64,000 nucleotides of DNA, taken from Pseudomonas synxantha BG33R. GTDB taxonomy: Bacteria > Pseudomonadota > Gammaproteobacteria > Pseudomonadales > Pseudomonadaceae. Shown piece by piece: positions 9,526 to 16,325 of the stretch. The DNA lies in the NCBI RefSeq assembly GCF_000263715.2, contig NZ_CM001514.1:4405674-4469673 (forward strand), given 5' to 3'. Numbering within the stretch: position 1 is the stretch's first letter; each line of letters opens with the position of its first letter. Under the pieces are notes generated by a model. It saw nothing but the letters and a program-made list of their open reading frames with translations, was not told where the DNA came from and did not search any database. A program made the translations under genes and the position numbers.

Positions 9526-9636
9526 GCGGCTGTGCGCGGGATACCTTCGGGTATGCCGGGTTGTTCCTAGACCGGTCCGCGAACCTGCGTACAGCTGCCA
9601 CCCTCCATCGCGTCGCGGCGATCAGTGGCGGCTCCA
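9526..9636 (+). ncRNA. C4-antisense-like structured RNA, copy 1
   Basis: The stretch shows the pattern of C4 antisense RNAs known from phages P1/P7 and from many Pseudomonas loci. It has a GGATACCTTCGGGTATGCC hairpin, then ACCGGTCCGCGAACCTGCG, then TACAGCTGCCACCC and a closing stem with GTGGCGGCTCC. It ends about 20 nt before the start codon of the small ORF. The assignment is from memory of the conserved motifs; a covariance-model search would settle it. A cis leader role for the downstream ORF is inferred. Confidence 0.65.
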
Positions 9637-9655
9637 CTTTTCTAGGAACGTCACA

Positions 9656-9910
9656 ATGATCAAACCCACCCCAAATCCCCCCATCCGGCTGTTTACCGTA
9701 GCCGACGGCATCAGCACCGAAGACCTGCTGGTCAACCTTAGCGAAACCCTCGCCTCGGCCAATGCCCTGAGCTGCGACCTGGCCTTTGACCTGGAAGGTT
9801 CGAAACGAGAAGAATTGCTCGGCGTTGCGCAGTTGATCGAACTGGCGCAATTACTGGCTGATCGCCTGCACCTTGGCGCCGGAATAACGAGCGCCGCAAG
9901 CAGCGGATAA
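9656..9910 (+). CDS. Small DUF6124/DUF3077-like protein, copy 1
   Basis: 84 residues starting MIKPTPNPPIRLFTVADG, with ATG 7 nt after AGGAAC. The core (STEDLLVNLSETLASANAL ... GVAQLIELAQLLADR) resembles small pseudomonad proteins of the DUF6124/DUF3077 type, whose function is unknown. It appears helical, with no signal peptide or membrane segment. It is nearly identical to the ORF at 11199; they differ mainly at EDL/EGQ and in the last ten residues. It is transcribed against the surrounding flagellar genes and preceded by a C4-like RNA. Confidence 0.8.
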   Translation: MIKPTPNPPIRLFTVADGISTEDLLVNLSETLASANALSCDLAFDLEGSKREELLGVAQLIELAQLLADRLHLGAGITSAASSG

Positions 9911-9936
9911 CACGGTTCAAATGTGGCATTGCCCTC

Positions 9937-10036
9937 TGTAGGAGCGAGCTTGCTCGCGAAAAACGTCGACGATAACGCGGGCTTCTTGAATAAACGCGGC
10001 GCCTGCAAGTTGTTCGCGAGCAAGCTCGCTCCTACA
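9937..10036. repeat. REPIN, cgcgaa type
   Basis: The inverted arms TGTAGGAGCGAGCTTGCTCG... and their complement (24 nt each) enclose about 52 nt. It sits 27 nt after the copy 1 ORF. Its core matches that of the REPIN upstream of copy 1, so module copy 1 is bracketed by REPINs of one type. Confidence 0.9.
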
Positions 10037-10057
10037 AAAAGCCTTAACTGACTTGCA

Positions 10058-10143
10058 TTGGGCAAGCCCCTAGGAATGTGATCTCAAGTTACCGTATATC
10101 GCTGCAAACGCAGCGGTCGGGCGTCGCGGCGATCAATGGCGGC
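10058..10143 (+). repeat. Deletion remnant of the module leader
   Basis: This matches the leader of both modules (CCCCTAGGAA-TGTGATCTC, then GCTGCAAACGCAGCGGTCGG) up to GCGTCGCGG. It then continues directly with the sequence that follows the second GCGTCGCGG of the full module (CGATCAATGGCGGC). About 169 bp, including most of the C4-like RNA, are missing, as expected from recombination between the two 9-bp direct repeats. No ORF follows. Confidence 0.75.
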
Positions 10144-10150
10144 AATTCAC

Positions 10151-10217
10151 GCGGGAACGTGGGAACGATCAAAAGTCAGCTAATAGATCGTTCCCGGACC
10201 GCGGTGCGGGAACGATC
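10151..10217. repeat. GGGAACGATC inverted repeats 3' of the FKBP gene
   Basis: The string GGGAACGATC occurs at 10161 and 10208, and its complement GATCGTTCCC at 10186, so alternative hairpins can form. They lie 16-80 nt past the stop of the minus-strand FKBP gene and could end its transcript, though there is no strong T run. With 9937-10143 they account for the 322-base gap. Confidence 0.55.
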
Positions 10218-10232
10218 CAAGATGACGGAGCA

Positions 10233-10592
10233 CTAGTTATTAATGCCAAGCAGTTCCACATCAAAGATAAGTGTTGCATTTGGCGGAATTACTCCTCCGC
10301 CGCCACGTACCCCGTAAGCAAGATCAGGTGGGATGGTCAAGGTTCGTTGCCCGCCGACCCTCATTCCTTGAATTCCCTCATCCAACCCCTTGATAACCTG
10401 ACCCATACCGACTTCAAATCTGAATGGATCGCCCCTATCACGGCTTGAGTCAAACTTAGCGCCCTTATTTCCATCTTCCCAAAGCCAACCCGTGTAATGA
10501 ACCTCGACCGTTTGGCCCGCTTTTCCTTCGGGACCATCACCTACCGTTATATCCTCACACCCTAGATCGCCGTAATAAGTTGTCATGCTCAT
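10233..10592 (-). CDS. FKBP-type peptidyl-prolyl cis-trans isomerase
   Basis: 119 residues, a single FKBP domain with no signal peptide, so probably a cytoplasmic prolyl isomerase. Family motifs are [43 protein letters not shown] and the C-terminal [12 protein letters not shown]. The ATG at 10592 is chosen because AAGGAG lies 6 nt upstream; a second ATG is two codons later. It is the only conventional enzyme gene in the island. Its sequence looks less GC-rich than the flagellar genes by eye. It shares an upstream palindrome and spacing with two cold-shock-domain genes. Confidence 0.92.
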   Translation of the reverse strand: MSMTTYYGDLGCEDITVGDGPEGKAGQTVEVHYTGWLWEDGNKGAKFDSSRDRGDPFRFEVGMGQVIKGLDEGIQGMRVGGQRTLTIPPDLAYGVRGGGGVIPPNATLIFDVELLGINN

Positions 10593-10645
10593 TAGAAACT
10601 CCTTCACTCTCAACAATATTGATCGCGAGGTCACCCTCTAAGCCC

Positions 10646-10691
10646 TATCAAATCGCGATTTCGTGGCGGTGCCTACTGTCAAAGTTGACAG
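10646..10691 (-). promoter_or_regulatory. Palindrome-plus-box promoter of the FKBP gene (copy a)
   Basis: Minus strand: CTGTCAACTTTGACAG (10691-10676), then TAGGC and, after exactly 24 nt from the palindrome, TTGATA (10651-10646). The palindrome centre is 91 nt upstream of the FKBP ATG. The same arrangement recurs at 12063-12108 and 12374-12419. It is probably an operator for an activator at a promoter lacking a -35; the regulator is unknown. Confidence 0.7.
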
Positions 10692-10772
10692 GTCATTAAT
10701 GAATTCCGAGGTTTGCACAGCCGTGACGGCTAGACAACCGACCGAGCTTGTCGAAGTAAAAAACAGGCCAGG

Positions 10773-10861
10773 TGTGGGAGCTGGCTTGCCTGCGATGGCG
10801 GTGTGTCAGTCTCTGAGGTATTGGCTGTGAGTCAGCTATCGCAGGCAAGCCAGCTCCCACA
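10773..10861. repeat. REPIN, cctgcgatgg type
   Basis: Inverted arms TGTGGGAGCTGGCTTGCCTG... and complement enclose a short loop. It lies just before module copy 2. Together with the promoter at 10646 and the module leader it accounts for the 606-base gap between the FKBP start and the copy 2 ORF. Confidence 0.9.
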
Positions 10862-11067
10862 TTTGGATCTGTGCGGCTGTGTGCCGTCAGTACTGCCAGG
10901 GAAATTTCCGACAAGGATTTGGGGTTGCCCCTAGGAAATGTGATCTCTAGTCTCCGTACACCGCTGCAAACACAGCGGACGGGCGTCGCGGCCCGGTTCA
11001 CAACGGAGCAAAAGCACCATCTCCCTTTCAGTAAGCGGTTTTTTATCGTCTACTGTGCGGCGCTATG

Positions 11068-11177
11068 GCGGCTGTGCGCGGGATACCTTCGGGTATGCCG
11101 GGTTGCTCCTTCACCGGTCCGCGAACCTGCGTACAGCTGCCACCCTCCATCGCGTCGCGGCGATCAGTGGCGGCTCC
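11068..11177 (+). ncRNA. C4-antisense-like structured RNA, copy 2
   Basis: Same conserved blocks as the RNA at 9526: the GGATACCTTCGGGTATGCC hairpin, ACCGGTCCGCGAACCTGCG, then TACAGCTGCCACCC, ending 21 nt before the ORF. It differs from copy 1 in the linker after GGGTTG (CTCCTTC against TTCCTAG), outside the paired blocks, which supports selection on structure. Confidence 0.65.
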
Positions 11178-11198
11178 ACTTTCGTAAGGAGCTTTACA

Positions 11199-11453
11199 AT
11201 GATCAAACCCACCCCAAATCCCCCCGTCCGGCTGTTTACCGTAGCCGACGGCATCAGCACCGAAGGCCAGCTGGTCAACCTCAGCGAAACCCTCGCCTCG
11301 GCCAATGCCTTGAGCTGCGACCTGGCCTTTGACCTGGAAGGTTCGAAACGAGAGGAATTGCTCGGTGTTGCGCAGTTGATCGAACTGGCGCAGTTACTGG
11401 CTGATCGTGTGCACCTTGGCGCCGCAATGGCGGGCAAAGCAAGCAGCGGATAA
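11199..11453 (+). CDS. Small DUF6124/DUF3077-like protein, copy 2
   Basis: 84 residues, MIKPTPNPPVRLFTVADG..., nearly identical to the protein at 9656. The ATG at 11199 is preceded by TAAGGAG at good spacing. A longer in-frame reading from 11055 passes through the C4-like RNA and is unlikely. Function is unknown. Changes cluster at EDL to EGQ and in the C-terminal tail (AAMAGKASSG). Confidence 0.8.
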   Translation: MIKPTPNPPVRLFTVADGISTEGQLVNLSETLASANALSCDLAFDLEGSKREELLGVAQLIELAQLLADRVHLGAAMAGKASSG

Positions 11454-11463
11454 TACGGACAAG

Positions 11464-11552
11464 GGTGGGAGCTGGCTTGCCTGCGATTGCGGTGTGTCAG
11501 CCACTGGGATATTGGCTGTGAGTCAGCCATCGCAGGCAAGCCAGCTCCCACC
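11464..11552. repeat. REPIN, cctgcgatgg type
   Basis: Inverted arms GGTGGGAGCTGGCTTGCCTG... and complement, of the same type as the REPIN before copy 2. It lies between the copy 2 stop and the convergent cold-shock gene, 13 nt from that gene's stop. Confidence 0.9.
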
Positions 11553-11565
11553 TGTGATTCAGTTT

Positions 11566-11769
11566 CTAAACTGGCCGTATATTCTCAGCCTGTGGGCCTT
11601 TTGGACCTTGTGTGACGTCAAACTCTACTTTTTGGTTTTCATCCAAAGATTTGTACCCCTGCGTCGCAATTGCCGAGTAATGGGCAAACACATCGGGAGT
11701 CCCATCATCCGGAGTAATAAAACCAAACCCCTTCTCCGCGTTAAACCACTTCACCGTGCCAGTTGTCAT
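11566..11769 (-). CDS. CspA-family cold-shock protein
   Basis: 67 residues and a complete cold-shock domain: [16 protein letters not shown] carries RNP1 (KGFGFI), and DVFAHYSAI is the RNP2 region. Such proteins bind single-stranded nucleic acid and act as RNA chaperones. The ATG at 11769 has GGGAG 7 nt upstream; the ATG two codons earlier (11775) sits too close to it. It follows the divergent csd gene by about 12-18 nt and probably shares its transcript. Confidence 0.93.
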   Translation of the reverse strand: MTTGTVKWFNAEKGFGFITPDDGTPDVFAHYSAIATQGYKSLDENQKVEFDVTQGPKGPQAENIRPV

Positions 11770-11787
11770 TGCCATTCTCCCTACACT

Positions 11788-12012
11788 TCACTTGAGACCC
11801 GGTTCACCTGGGTTGCACAGTTTGACGGGCAAGGCATAAATACCCTCGGGTCGATGGACCATTTGGAACTCCATGCGCTTGCCAAACCACAGCGCAGTGC
11901 AACGCCAGTCTCTGCCATTGATAAACACATCCTCTCCCCCGCCATCGGGCTTGATCACCCAATCGCCCCTGAGCCAGACGTAGTACCTGACCGTACCCGT
12001 AGCCATCTTCAC
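11788..12012 (-). CDS. Divergent cold-shock-domain-like protein
   Basis: 74 residues. The start MKMATGTVRYYVWLRGDWVI and the pattern GGGEDVFINGRDW align with a cold-shock domain (TGTVKWF, DVFVH). RNP1 is lost: GDWVI replaces the KGFGFI aromatic cluster. The C-terminus is also unusual (LCNPGEPGLK). A GTG start at 12012 has GGAG 7 nt upstream; an ATG lies at 12006. It is first gene of a two-gene unit with the CspA-type gene, behind the palindrome promoter at 12063-12108. RNA binding, if any, must differ from CspA. Confidence 0.72.
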   Translation of the reverse strand: MKMATGTVRYYVWLRGDWVIKPDGGGEDVFINGRDWRCTALWFGKRMEFQMVHRPEGIYALPVKLCNPGEPGLK

Positions 12013-12062
12013 AACCGCTCTCCCTGCATCTCGTTACTACATACGCGCAGTGCATGGTGGGT

Positions 12063-12108
12063 AATAAAACAGCGGGCAGCGCCCTTTGGCTACTGTCAGA
12101 GTTGACAG
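12063..12108 (-). promoter_or_regulatory. Palindrome-plus-box promoter of the csd-csp pair (copy b)
   Basis: Minus strand: CTGTCAACTCTGACAG (12108-12093), then TAGCC and, 24 nt from the palindrome, TTTATT (12068-12063). The palindrome centre is 88 nt upstream of the GTG at 12012. One central base differs from copies a and c while both arms are kept. Confidence 0.7.
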
Positions 12109-12154
12109 GTAGACGCAGGCTTTCAATGGGTGATAGGCATGGCAACGTTGCAGA

Positions 12155-12331
12155 TCATGCATCCGTTGATCTTTTGCGTTTGCGCGGTTTGCGCTGCTTG
12201 GCAGGCGCTTGCTGGACTTCAGCGCATTCGACATTCGTCGATTGGACGGCAACCGCATTGCCATCCCGATCCCGAGCAATAAAACCAATGCCCTTGACCG
12301 CATCGAACCACCTGACCGTGCCCCTATCCAT
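12155..12331 (-). CDS. Truncated cold-shock-domain protein with basic tail (58 aa)
   Basis: A short ORF starting MDRGTVRWFDAVKGIGFIAR, which keeps the first cold-shock strand and RNP1 (KGIGFI). The RNP2 half is missing. In its place is a glutamine/basic tail ending KQRKPRKRKRSTDA. The Shine-Dalgarno sequence is strong (GGAGG, 5 nt before ATG), and the gene has its own palindrome promoter at 12374-12419, so it is probably expressed rather than decayed. It is third in the csd cluster and reads towards the csd-csp pair. Confidence 0.68.
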   Translation of the reverse strand: MDRGTVRWFDAVKGIGFIARDRDGNAVAVQSTNVECAEVQQAPAKQRKPRKRKRSTDA

Positions 12332-12373
12332 CACCGCCTCCCGAGCCGCGCATGGCTGCGCGGCTCATCGCTG

Positions 12374-12419
12374 TATCAAACAGTGAAGGCGGCGTAACGG
12401 CTACTGTCAAAGTTGACAG
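12374..12419 (-). promoter_or_regulatory. Palindrome-plus-box promoter of the truncated csd gene (copy c)
   Basis: Minus strand: CTGTCAACTTTGACAG (12419-12404), TAGCC, and TTGATA (12379-12374) exactly 24 nt after the palindrome. The palindrome centre is 80 nt upstream of the ATG at 12331. The palindrome starts 13 nt past the flhB stop (12432). Confidence 0.7.
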
Positions 12420-12431
12420 GTCAAAGAAGAA

Positions 12432-13568
12432 TCAGGTGTCGCGGCGCAAATCCGGCGGTATCGGCAAATCCTTGAGCGGATCAGGCCGCTTGCCCTTGCC
12501 GGCGCGGTATTGGCGGATTTGGTAAACGTAGGCCAGTACCTGTGCCACGGCCAGGTACAACCCGGCGGGGATTTCCTGATCGAGGTCGGTGGAATAGAAA
12601 ATCGAGCGCGCCAGCGCCGGCGATTCCAGCAGCAGAATGTCGTTGGCCACGGCGATTTCGCGGATTTTCAGGGCGGTGAAGTCGCTGCCCTTGGCCAGCA
12701 ACATCGGCGCACCACCCTTCTCGGGGTCGTACTTGAGGGCCACGGCGTAGTGCGTCGGGTTGGTGATGATCACGTCGGCGTCGGGTACCGAAGCCATCAT
12801 CTTGCGCTGGGACATTTCGCGCTGCAGTTGACGAATGCGTTGCTTGACCTCGGGCCGGCCTTCCTGATCCTTGTGTTCGTCACGCACTTCCTGCTTGGTC
12901 ATCAGCAGTTTCTTGTGGCTTTCCCACAGCTGGATCGGCGCATCCACAGCAGCGATCAGGATCAGCCCGAGGGCCATCCACAGCGCGCTCCAGCCCACCA
13001 CCTGCACGCTGTGGATGATCGCCGACTCCAGCGGCTCATGGGCGATGCGCAGCAAGTCGTCGATGTCGGACGACAACACCGCCAGCGCCACGAACAGAAT
13101 CAGGAAAAACTTGGCCAGGGCCTTGAGCAATTCAATCAGGGCCTTGGCGGAGAACATGCGCTTGAGCCCCGCGCCCGGGTTCATGCGGCTGAACTTGGGC
13201 GCCATGCTGCCCGCGGCAAACAACCAGCCGCCGAGGGCAACGGGGCCGATCAGCGCGGCGAGCAGCAAGGTGATCAAGATCGGTTGCACCGCCAATAGGG
13301 CGATTTTGCCTGAGTGCAGCAGGTACTGGCCCATGGCGTCGGGGTTGAGCAGCACTTCGCGGGGCAAGCTGAAGTTGTGTTTCATCATCTCCAGCAAGTC
13401 CAGCGCCAGGCCCCCGCCGTAGATCAGCAAGGCACCGGCACCGGCGATCATGGTGGCAAAGGTGTTGAGCTCTTTGGAGCGTGCAATCTCGCCCTTTTCC
13501 CTGGAGTCCTTTTTACGTTTCTCCGTGGGGTCTTCTGTTTTGTCCTGACCACTCTCGCTTTCGGCCAT
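12432..13568 (-). CDS. flhB: Flagellar type III export switch protein FlhB
   Basis: FlhB regulates export and switches from rod/hook to filament substrates through self-cleavage. The 378 residues have a charged N-terminus, four membrane segments (about 35-210) and a cytoplasmic domain with the autocleavage motif NPTH at 270-273. It is the last gene of the fliLMNOPQR-flhB run, 3 nt after fliR. In other Pseudomonas flhA follows closely; here an accessory island intervenes. Confidence 0.97.
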   Translation of the reverse strand: MAESESGQDKTEDPTEKRKKDSREKGEIARSKELNTFATMIAGAGALLIYGGGLALDLLEMMKHNFSLPREVLLNPDAMGQYLLHSGKIALLAVQPILITLLLAALIGPVALGGWLFAAGSMAPKFSRMNPGAGLKRMFSAKALIELLKALAKFFLILFVALAVLSSDIDDLLRIAHEPLESAIIHSVQVVGWSALWMALGLILIAAVDAPIQLWESHKKLLMTKQEVRDEHKDQEGRPEVKQRIRQLQREMSQRKMMASVPDADVIITNPTHYAVALKYDPEKGGAPMLLAKGSDFTALKIREIAVANDILLLESPALARSIFYSTDLDQEIPAGLYLAVAQVLAYVYQIRQYRAGKGKRPDPLKDLPIPPDLRRDT

Positions 13569-13571
13569 GGC

Positions 13572-14357
13572 TCAGCGCGCCCGTGCCAGATCACGTAAGA
13601 ACTGCAGGGCATCGGTGGCCAGCGGTTGATACTGATTGAGAATGTCGGCCAGGCCGACCCAGAAAATCCCCATGCCCAACACCAGGGTCAGCGGGAAACC
13701 AATCGAGAAGATGTTCAGTTGCGGCGCCGCACGGGTCATCACACCAAACGCGATATTGACCACCAGCAGCGCCGTGATCGCCGGCAACACCAGCAACAGC
13801 GCCGCGCCGAGTACCCAACCGAGGCGCCCCACCAGTTCCCAGAAGTGGTTGACCACCAAGCCTGCGCCCACCGGCAAGGTGGTGAAGCTCTCGGTCAGCA
13901 CCTCGAACGCCACCAGGTGACCGTTCATGGCCAGGAACAGCAAGGTTACCAACATGGTCAAAAACTGCCCGATCACTGCCGCCGACACGCCGTTGGTGGG
14001 GTCGACCATGGAGGCGAAGCCCATGCCCATCTGGATCGAGATGATTTGCCCGGCCACCACGAAGGCTTGGAAGAACAAGGTCAGGGAAAACCCCAACATG
14101 GCGCCGATCAGGATCTGTTCGGCGATCAGTAGCAAGGCGCTGAGGTCCAGCGCGTTGACCGGCGGCATCGGTGGCAGGCCCGGCACGATCACCACGGTGA
14201 TCGCCACGGCAAAGTACAAACGCACGCGACGCGGAACCAGGGTGGTGCCGAACACCGGCATAGCCATCAACATCGCCGTGACGCGAAACAACGGCAGGAT
14301 GAACGAGGCCACCCAGGTGCTGATCTGAGTGTCGGTCAACGCCAGCAAGGACTGCAT
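13572..14357 (-). CDS. fliR: Flagellar export gate protein FliR
   Basis: FliR joins FliP and FliQ to form the core of the export channel in the inner membrane. The 261 residues are strongly hydrophobic with about six membrane segments, beginning MQSLLALTDTQISTWVASFI. It lies 4 nt after fliQ and 3 nt before flhB, so coupled translation is likely. Confidence 0.96.
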   Translation of the reverse strand: MQSLLALTDTQISTWVASFILPLFRVTAMLMAMPVFGTTLVPRRVRLYFAVAITVVIVPGLPPMPPVNALDLSALLLIAEQILIGAMLGFSLTLFFQAFVVAGQIISIQMGMGFASMVDPTNGVSAAVIGQFLTMLVTLLFLAMNGHLVAFEVLTESFTTLPVGAGLVVNHFWELVGRLGWVLGAALLLVLPAITALLVVNIAFGVMTRAAPQLNIFSIGFPLTLVLGMGIFWVGLADILNQYQPLATDALQFLRDLARAR

Positions 14358-14361
14358 CGGC

Positions 14362-14631
14362 TCAGCCGATCAACTGCGGAATACTGCCGTACAACTGCAG
14401 GATGTATTCCATGAAGGTTTGCACCAGCCAAGGGCCGGCGACGATCAGGGTCACCAGCATCACCAGCAGGCGCGGCAGGAAGCTCAGGGTTTGTTCGTTG
14501 ATCTGGGTGGCCGCCTGGAACATCGCCACCAGCAGGCCGACCAACAGGCTCGGTACCACCAGCACGGCGACCATCAGGGTGGTCAGCCACAGTGCTTCGC
14601 GGAACAGGTCGACGGCGACTTCTGGGGTCAT
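14362..14631 (-). CDS. fliQ: Flagellar export gate protein FliQ
   Basis: 89 residues, the normal FliQ length, with two membrane helices flanking QINEQTLSFLPRLL. The ATG at 14631 (MTPEVAVDLFREALW) is used rather than the 13-codon upstream extension, because it fits the family start and lies 4 nt from fliP. It is part of the FliPQR export channel. Confidence 0.96.
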   Translation of the reverse strand: MTPEVAVDLFREALWLTTLMVAVLVVPSLLVGLLVAMFQAATQINEQTLSFLPRLLVMLVTLIVAGPWLVQTFMEYILQLYGSIPQLIG

Positions 14632-14635
14632 GGCC

Positions 14636-15379
14636 CTATACCCCTCCGAAACTGCCGGCCAGGGTGCCAATAATCAGCGCCCAGCCGTCCACCAGCACAA
14701 ACAGCATGATCTTGAACGGCAACGAGATGATCAACGGCGACAGCATCATCATACCCATGGCCATCAGCACGCTCGCCACCACCAGGTCGATGATCAAAAA
14801 CGGGATAAAGATCATGAAGCCGATCTGGAACGCGGTCTTCAATTCGGAGGTGACGAACGCCGGCACCAGAATGGTCAAGGGTGCCTGGTCCGGGGTGGCG
14901 ATGTCGGTACGCTTGGACAGGCGCATGAACAGCTCAAGGTCGCTGGAGCGGGTTTGCGACAACATGAAGTCCTTGATCGGGCCCTGGGCTTTGTCGATGG
15001 CGTCCTGGGCGTTGAGTTTTTCCGCGAGGTAGGGTTGCAGGGCTTGCTGGTTCACCTTGTCGAACACCGGCGCCATGATGAACAGCGTCAGGAACAAGGC
15101 CATGCCGGTGAGGATCTGGTTCGACGGCGTCTGTTGCAGGCCCAGGGCCTGGCGCAGGATCGAGAACACGATGATGATCCGCGTAAAGCTGGTCATCAAC
15201 ATCACGAACGCCGGGATAAAACTCAGCGCGGTCATGATCAGCAGGATCTGCAAACTGACCGAATATTCCTGCGCGCCGGCCGCGTTGGTGCCCAGGGTGA
15301 TCGCCGGGATCGACAACGGGTCGGCGCCCAGGGCCAGCGGCGCGGCCAGCAACAGCATGAGCGTCAGCAAAACGCGCAT
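14636..15379 (-). CDS. fliP: Flagellar export gate protein FliP
   Basis: The 247 residues start with a cleavable signal peptide ([20 protein letters not shown]), as is usual for FliP. Four membrane segments and the family signature [16 protein letters not shown] follow. FliP is the main subunit of the FliPQR channel. Its start overlaps the fliO stop by one base. Confidence 0.97.
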   Translation of the reverse strand: MRVLLTLMLLLAAPLALGADPLSIPAITLGTNAAGAQEYSVSLQILLIMTALSFIPAFVMLMTSFTRIIIVFSILRQALGLQQTPSNQILTGMALFLTLFIMAPVFDKVNQQALQPYLAEKLNAQDAIDKAQGPIKDFMLSQTRSSDLELFMRLSKRTDIATPDQAPLTILVPAFVTSELKTAFQIGFMIFIPFLIIDLVVASVLMAMGMMMLSPLIISLPFKIMLFVLVDGWALIIGTLAGSFGGV

Positions 15380-15813
15380 TACTTCTTATCCTTCTGATCC
15401 TTGCCCAGCAACTCCATCAGGCGCTGGGCGAATTCTGGCGTGGCGGTCTCGGTCTTGGCCGCGTCCACCGGGGTCTTGAGTACATGCAGCGGGGTGATGC
15501 GCCCGGGCGTGATGCCAAGCAGGATCTGCTCCTCGCCGACTTGCACCAGCACCAGCCGATCACGCGGGCCGAGGGCGCGCGAACCGACCAGTTCGATCAC
15601 CTGGCCATTGCCCGGGCCGATGCGCTGTACGCGGCGCATCAGCCAGGCCAGCACAAAGATCAAGCCGATCACCAGCAACAGGCCCAGCACCAGCTGCGTC
15701 AATTGCCCGCCGACGCTGCCGACCACCGGTGCCGCAGCCGCTTGCGCGACCGGTTCCACCGCCCAGGCGCTCAATGGCAGCGCCAGCAACAGTCCCGCCA
15801 TCGAGTACTTCAT
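15379..15813 (-). CDS. fliO: Flagellar protein FliO
   Basis: FliO stabilises FliP during assembly of the export gate. The 144 residues have an N-terminal signal-like segment, one clear membrane helix ([19 protein letters not shown], about 40-60), and a cytoplasmic domain with [19 protein letters not shown]. It sits between fliN (1 nt gap) and fliP (1 nt overlap). Confidence 0.93.
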   Translation of the reverse strand: MKYSMAGLLLALPLSAWAVEPVAQAAAAPVVGSVGGQLTQLVLGLLLVIGLIFVLAWLMRRVQRIGPGNGQVIELVGSRALGPRDRLVLVQVGEEQILLGITPGRITPLHVLKTPVDAAKTETATPEFAQRLMELLGKDQKDKK

Positions 15814-15814
15814 C

Positions 15815-16282
15815 TCAGCGCAACTTCTTGATGCGTTCGCTCGGGCTGATCACGTCCGTCAGGCGGATGCCGAACTTCTCATTGACCACCACCACTTCGC
15901 CGTGGGCGATCAGCGTGCCGTTGACCAGCACGTCCAGTGGCTCACCGGCCAGGCGGTCCAACTCGATCACCGAGCCCTGGTTGAGTTGCAGCAAGTTGCG
16001 AATATTGATTTCGGTGCTGCCCACTTCCATGGAAATCGACACGGGGATGTCAAGAATCACATCCAGGTTCGGACCGTCGAGGGTCACCGGCTCGTTGTTC
16101 TTCGGCACGCTGCCAAATTCTTCCATCGGCAGGCGCTTGCCGGCAGGCGCAGTGGCGGCGTCGGCGGCCAGCAGTGCGTCGATGTCGTCCTGGCCGACAT
16201 CGCCGGTTTCTTCCAGGGCCGCGGCCCACTCGTCAGCCAGGGCCTGGTCTTCGGCGGAAGTGTTTTCGTGTTCGGTAGCCAT
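15815..16282 (-). CDS. fliN: Flagellar motor switch protein FliN
   Basis: FliN forms the lower C-ring and helps dock export cargo. The 155 residues comprise an acidic N-terminus followed by a C-terminal SpoA domain (about 75-155: DIPVSISMEVGSTEINIRNL). Residues 29-38, VGQDDIDALL, resemble the CheY-binding peptide of FliM. The ATG at 16282 is chosen because the upstream extension is arginine/serine-rich shadow sequence. Confidence 0.96.
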   Translation of the reverse strand: MATEHENTSAEDQALADEWAAALEETGDVGQDDIDALLAADAATAPAGKRLPMEEFGSVPKNNEPVTLDGPNLDVILDIPVSISMEVGSTEINIRNLLQLNQGSVIELDRLAGEPLDVLVNGTLIAHGEVVVVNEKFGIRLTDVISPSERIKKLR

Positions 16283-16325
16283 TACATGTCCTCGGCGCAG
16301 CAAACAATCATGAATTAGGGTTGAA

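Larger units (their letters stand above)
9348..9910 (+). repeat. Duplicated leader-RNA-ORF module, copy 1
   Basis: About 560 bp are repeated almost base for base at 10890-11453. The copies share the leader (beginning near GAAATTTCCGACAAGG), a C4-like RNA and an 84-residue ORF. The leader contains a small hairpin (CCGCTG-TAAA-CGCAGCGG) and a GGGG-TT-GCCCC element. The nine-base string GCGTCGCGG occurs twice within the copy (9441 and 9610), which matters for the remnant at 10058. This feature covers the stretch between flhA and the ORF. Confidence 0.85.
10890..11453 (+). repeat. Duplicated leader-RNA-ORF module, copy 2
   Basis: This is the second full copy of the module seen at 9348-9910, offset by about 1542 bp and in the same orientation. 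Differences are few and scattered (for example CTGCAAACACAGCGGACGG against CTGTAAACGCAGCGGTCGG). The Shine-Dalgarno region differs more: TAAGGAGC here against CTAGGAAC in copy 1. Confidence 0.85.

Noticed and set aside
11055..11198. N-terminal extension of the copy 2 small ORF
   Set aside because: It would translate the C4-like RNA. The internal ATG at 11199 has a strong Shine-Dalgarno and matches the copy 1 start.
12037..12303. 88-codon frame opposite the csd region
   Set aside because: It overlaps the better supported 58-aa csd gene (same strand, other frame), which has RNP1, GGAGG and a promoter.
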